Positions 5,737-5,816 of a stretch of DNA of 5,816 bases are shown here, in pieces. Within the stretch, counting starts at the first letter, position 1, and every line of letters begins with the position of its first letter. The stretch is from an uncultured Bacteroidales bacterium (GTDB taxonomy: Bacteria; Bacteroidota; Bacteroidia; Bacteroidales; Paludibacteraceae): NCBI GenBank assembly GCA_903899865.1, contig CAIUKZ010000128.1:1-5816 (forward strand), written 5' to 3'. The translations under genes were made by a program, and so were the position numbers. A model generated the notes under the pieces. The model was not told the origin of the DNA, ran no database searches, and was given only the letters and a program-made list of their open reading frames with translations.

Positions 5737-5784
5737 GTCTTGACTTTTTTTGCTTACTTTTTTGTGTCAAGACAAAAAAGTAAG
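5737..5784. repeat. Two overlapping, mutually exclusive hairpins
   Basis: Folding 1: GTCTTGAC (5737-5744) pairs with GTCAAGAC (5766-5773), 8 bp perfect. Folding 2: CTTACTTTTTTGT (5753-5765) pairs with ACAAAAAAGTAAG (5772-5784), 13 bp perfect around loop GTCAAG. The second uses the loop and right-arm bases of the first, so only one can form at a time on a single strand. Confidence 0.7.
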
Positions 5785-5792
5785 TGGGGTTG

Positions 5793-5807
5793 AGGGGCAA
5801 AGCCCCT
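5793..5807. repeat. GC-rich triloop hairpin near the right edge
   Basis: AGGGGC (5793-5798) and GCCCCT (5802-5807) pair perfectly over 6 bp around AAA. No T-run follows on the plus strand. On the minus strand it would be the first hairpin of the element seen in this window. Confidence 0.6.
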
Positions 5808-5816
5808 GTAGGAATA

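Larger units (their letters stand above)
5374..5816. other. 443-bp stretch without a convincing gene
   Basis: The stretch after ppc holds the -7 box at 5379-5386, a terminator-like hairpin (5441-5480), about 110 bp with no recognised feature (5481-5590), and the hairpin-rich element (5591-5816). The only plus-strand reading frame of note (5392-5613, 73 codons) contains the terminator hairpin and runs into the repeat element, so I do not call it. No tRNA or rRNA was recognised on either strand. Confidence 0.6.
5591..5816. repeat. Chain of inverted repeats, probably a multicopy Bacteroidetes structured repeat
   Basis: About 226 bp in which nearly every segment belongs to an inverted repeat: an outer pair AACCG/CGGTT (5591-5595, 5636-5640) enclosing a small hairpin, a long two-part hairpin (5643-5696), a bulged hairpin (5701-5735), overlapping alternative hairpins (5737-5784) and a GC-rich triloop hairpin (5793-5807). 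No coding signal is seen. From memory, very similar sequence, with A6-7 runs beside GTCAAGAC and GTAAG arms, recurs between genes in many Bacteroidetes genomes and often yields spurious Lys/Ser-rich ORFs; that needs a genome search. The right end may lie beyond the window. It could be a REP/MITE-like element, a terminator cluster or a structured RNA. Confidence 0.6.

Overview
The window looks like ordinary chromosome from a member of the Bacteroidota. Three things point there. The DUF1599 gene followed by a DoxX-like gene is a pair I recall from Bacteroidetes genomes (BT_3928-type family). Several upstream regions carry the -33 TTTG/ATTG, about 20 bp, -7 TAnnTTTG promoter layout of that phylum. 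No start codon has a convincing Shine-Dalgarno sequence. The DNA is moderately AT-rich. I cannot name a genus.

Layout, left to right. Bases 1-835 are a minus-strand pair: a DUF1599 protein (287-835) and, 21 bp after it, the N-terminal 88 residues of a DoxX-like membrane protein (265 down to the window edge). Bases 836-979 are a divergent promoter region. On the plus strand follow an exported RlpA-family double-psi beta-barrel protein with a very basic tail (980-1525), then the tRNA-modifying E1-like enzyme TcdA (1612-2412, ct6A formation), with a perfect 16-bp palindrome just before its start. A 258-bp intergenic leader with a good -7 box and two inverted repeats precedes phosphoenolpyruvate carboxylase (ppc, 2671-5373, 900 aa, complete to the conserved C-terminal NTG). 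Bases 5374-5816 have no convincing gene. They hold a promoter-like sequence overlapping the ppc stop, a 10-bp hairpin with a T-tract (probable terminator), and from about 5591 to the edge a dense chain of inverted repeats resembling a multicopy Bacteroidetes structured repeat.

The genes do not form one pathway: cell-wall processing, tRNA modification, anaplerotic carbon fixation and an uncharacterised putative nucleotide-associated protein sit side by side. I see no CRISPR array, transposase, toxin-antitoxin pair or defence locus. The points most worth a second look are the PEP carboxylase with Thr in place of a normally invariant active-site Arg, the hairpin-rich element at 5591-5816 with two mutually exclusive foldings, and a possible small RNA between ppc and that element.
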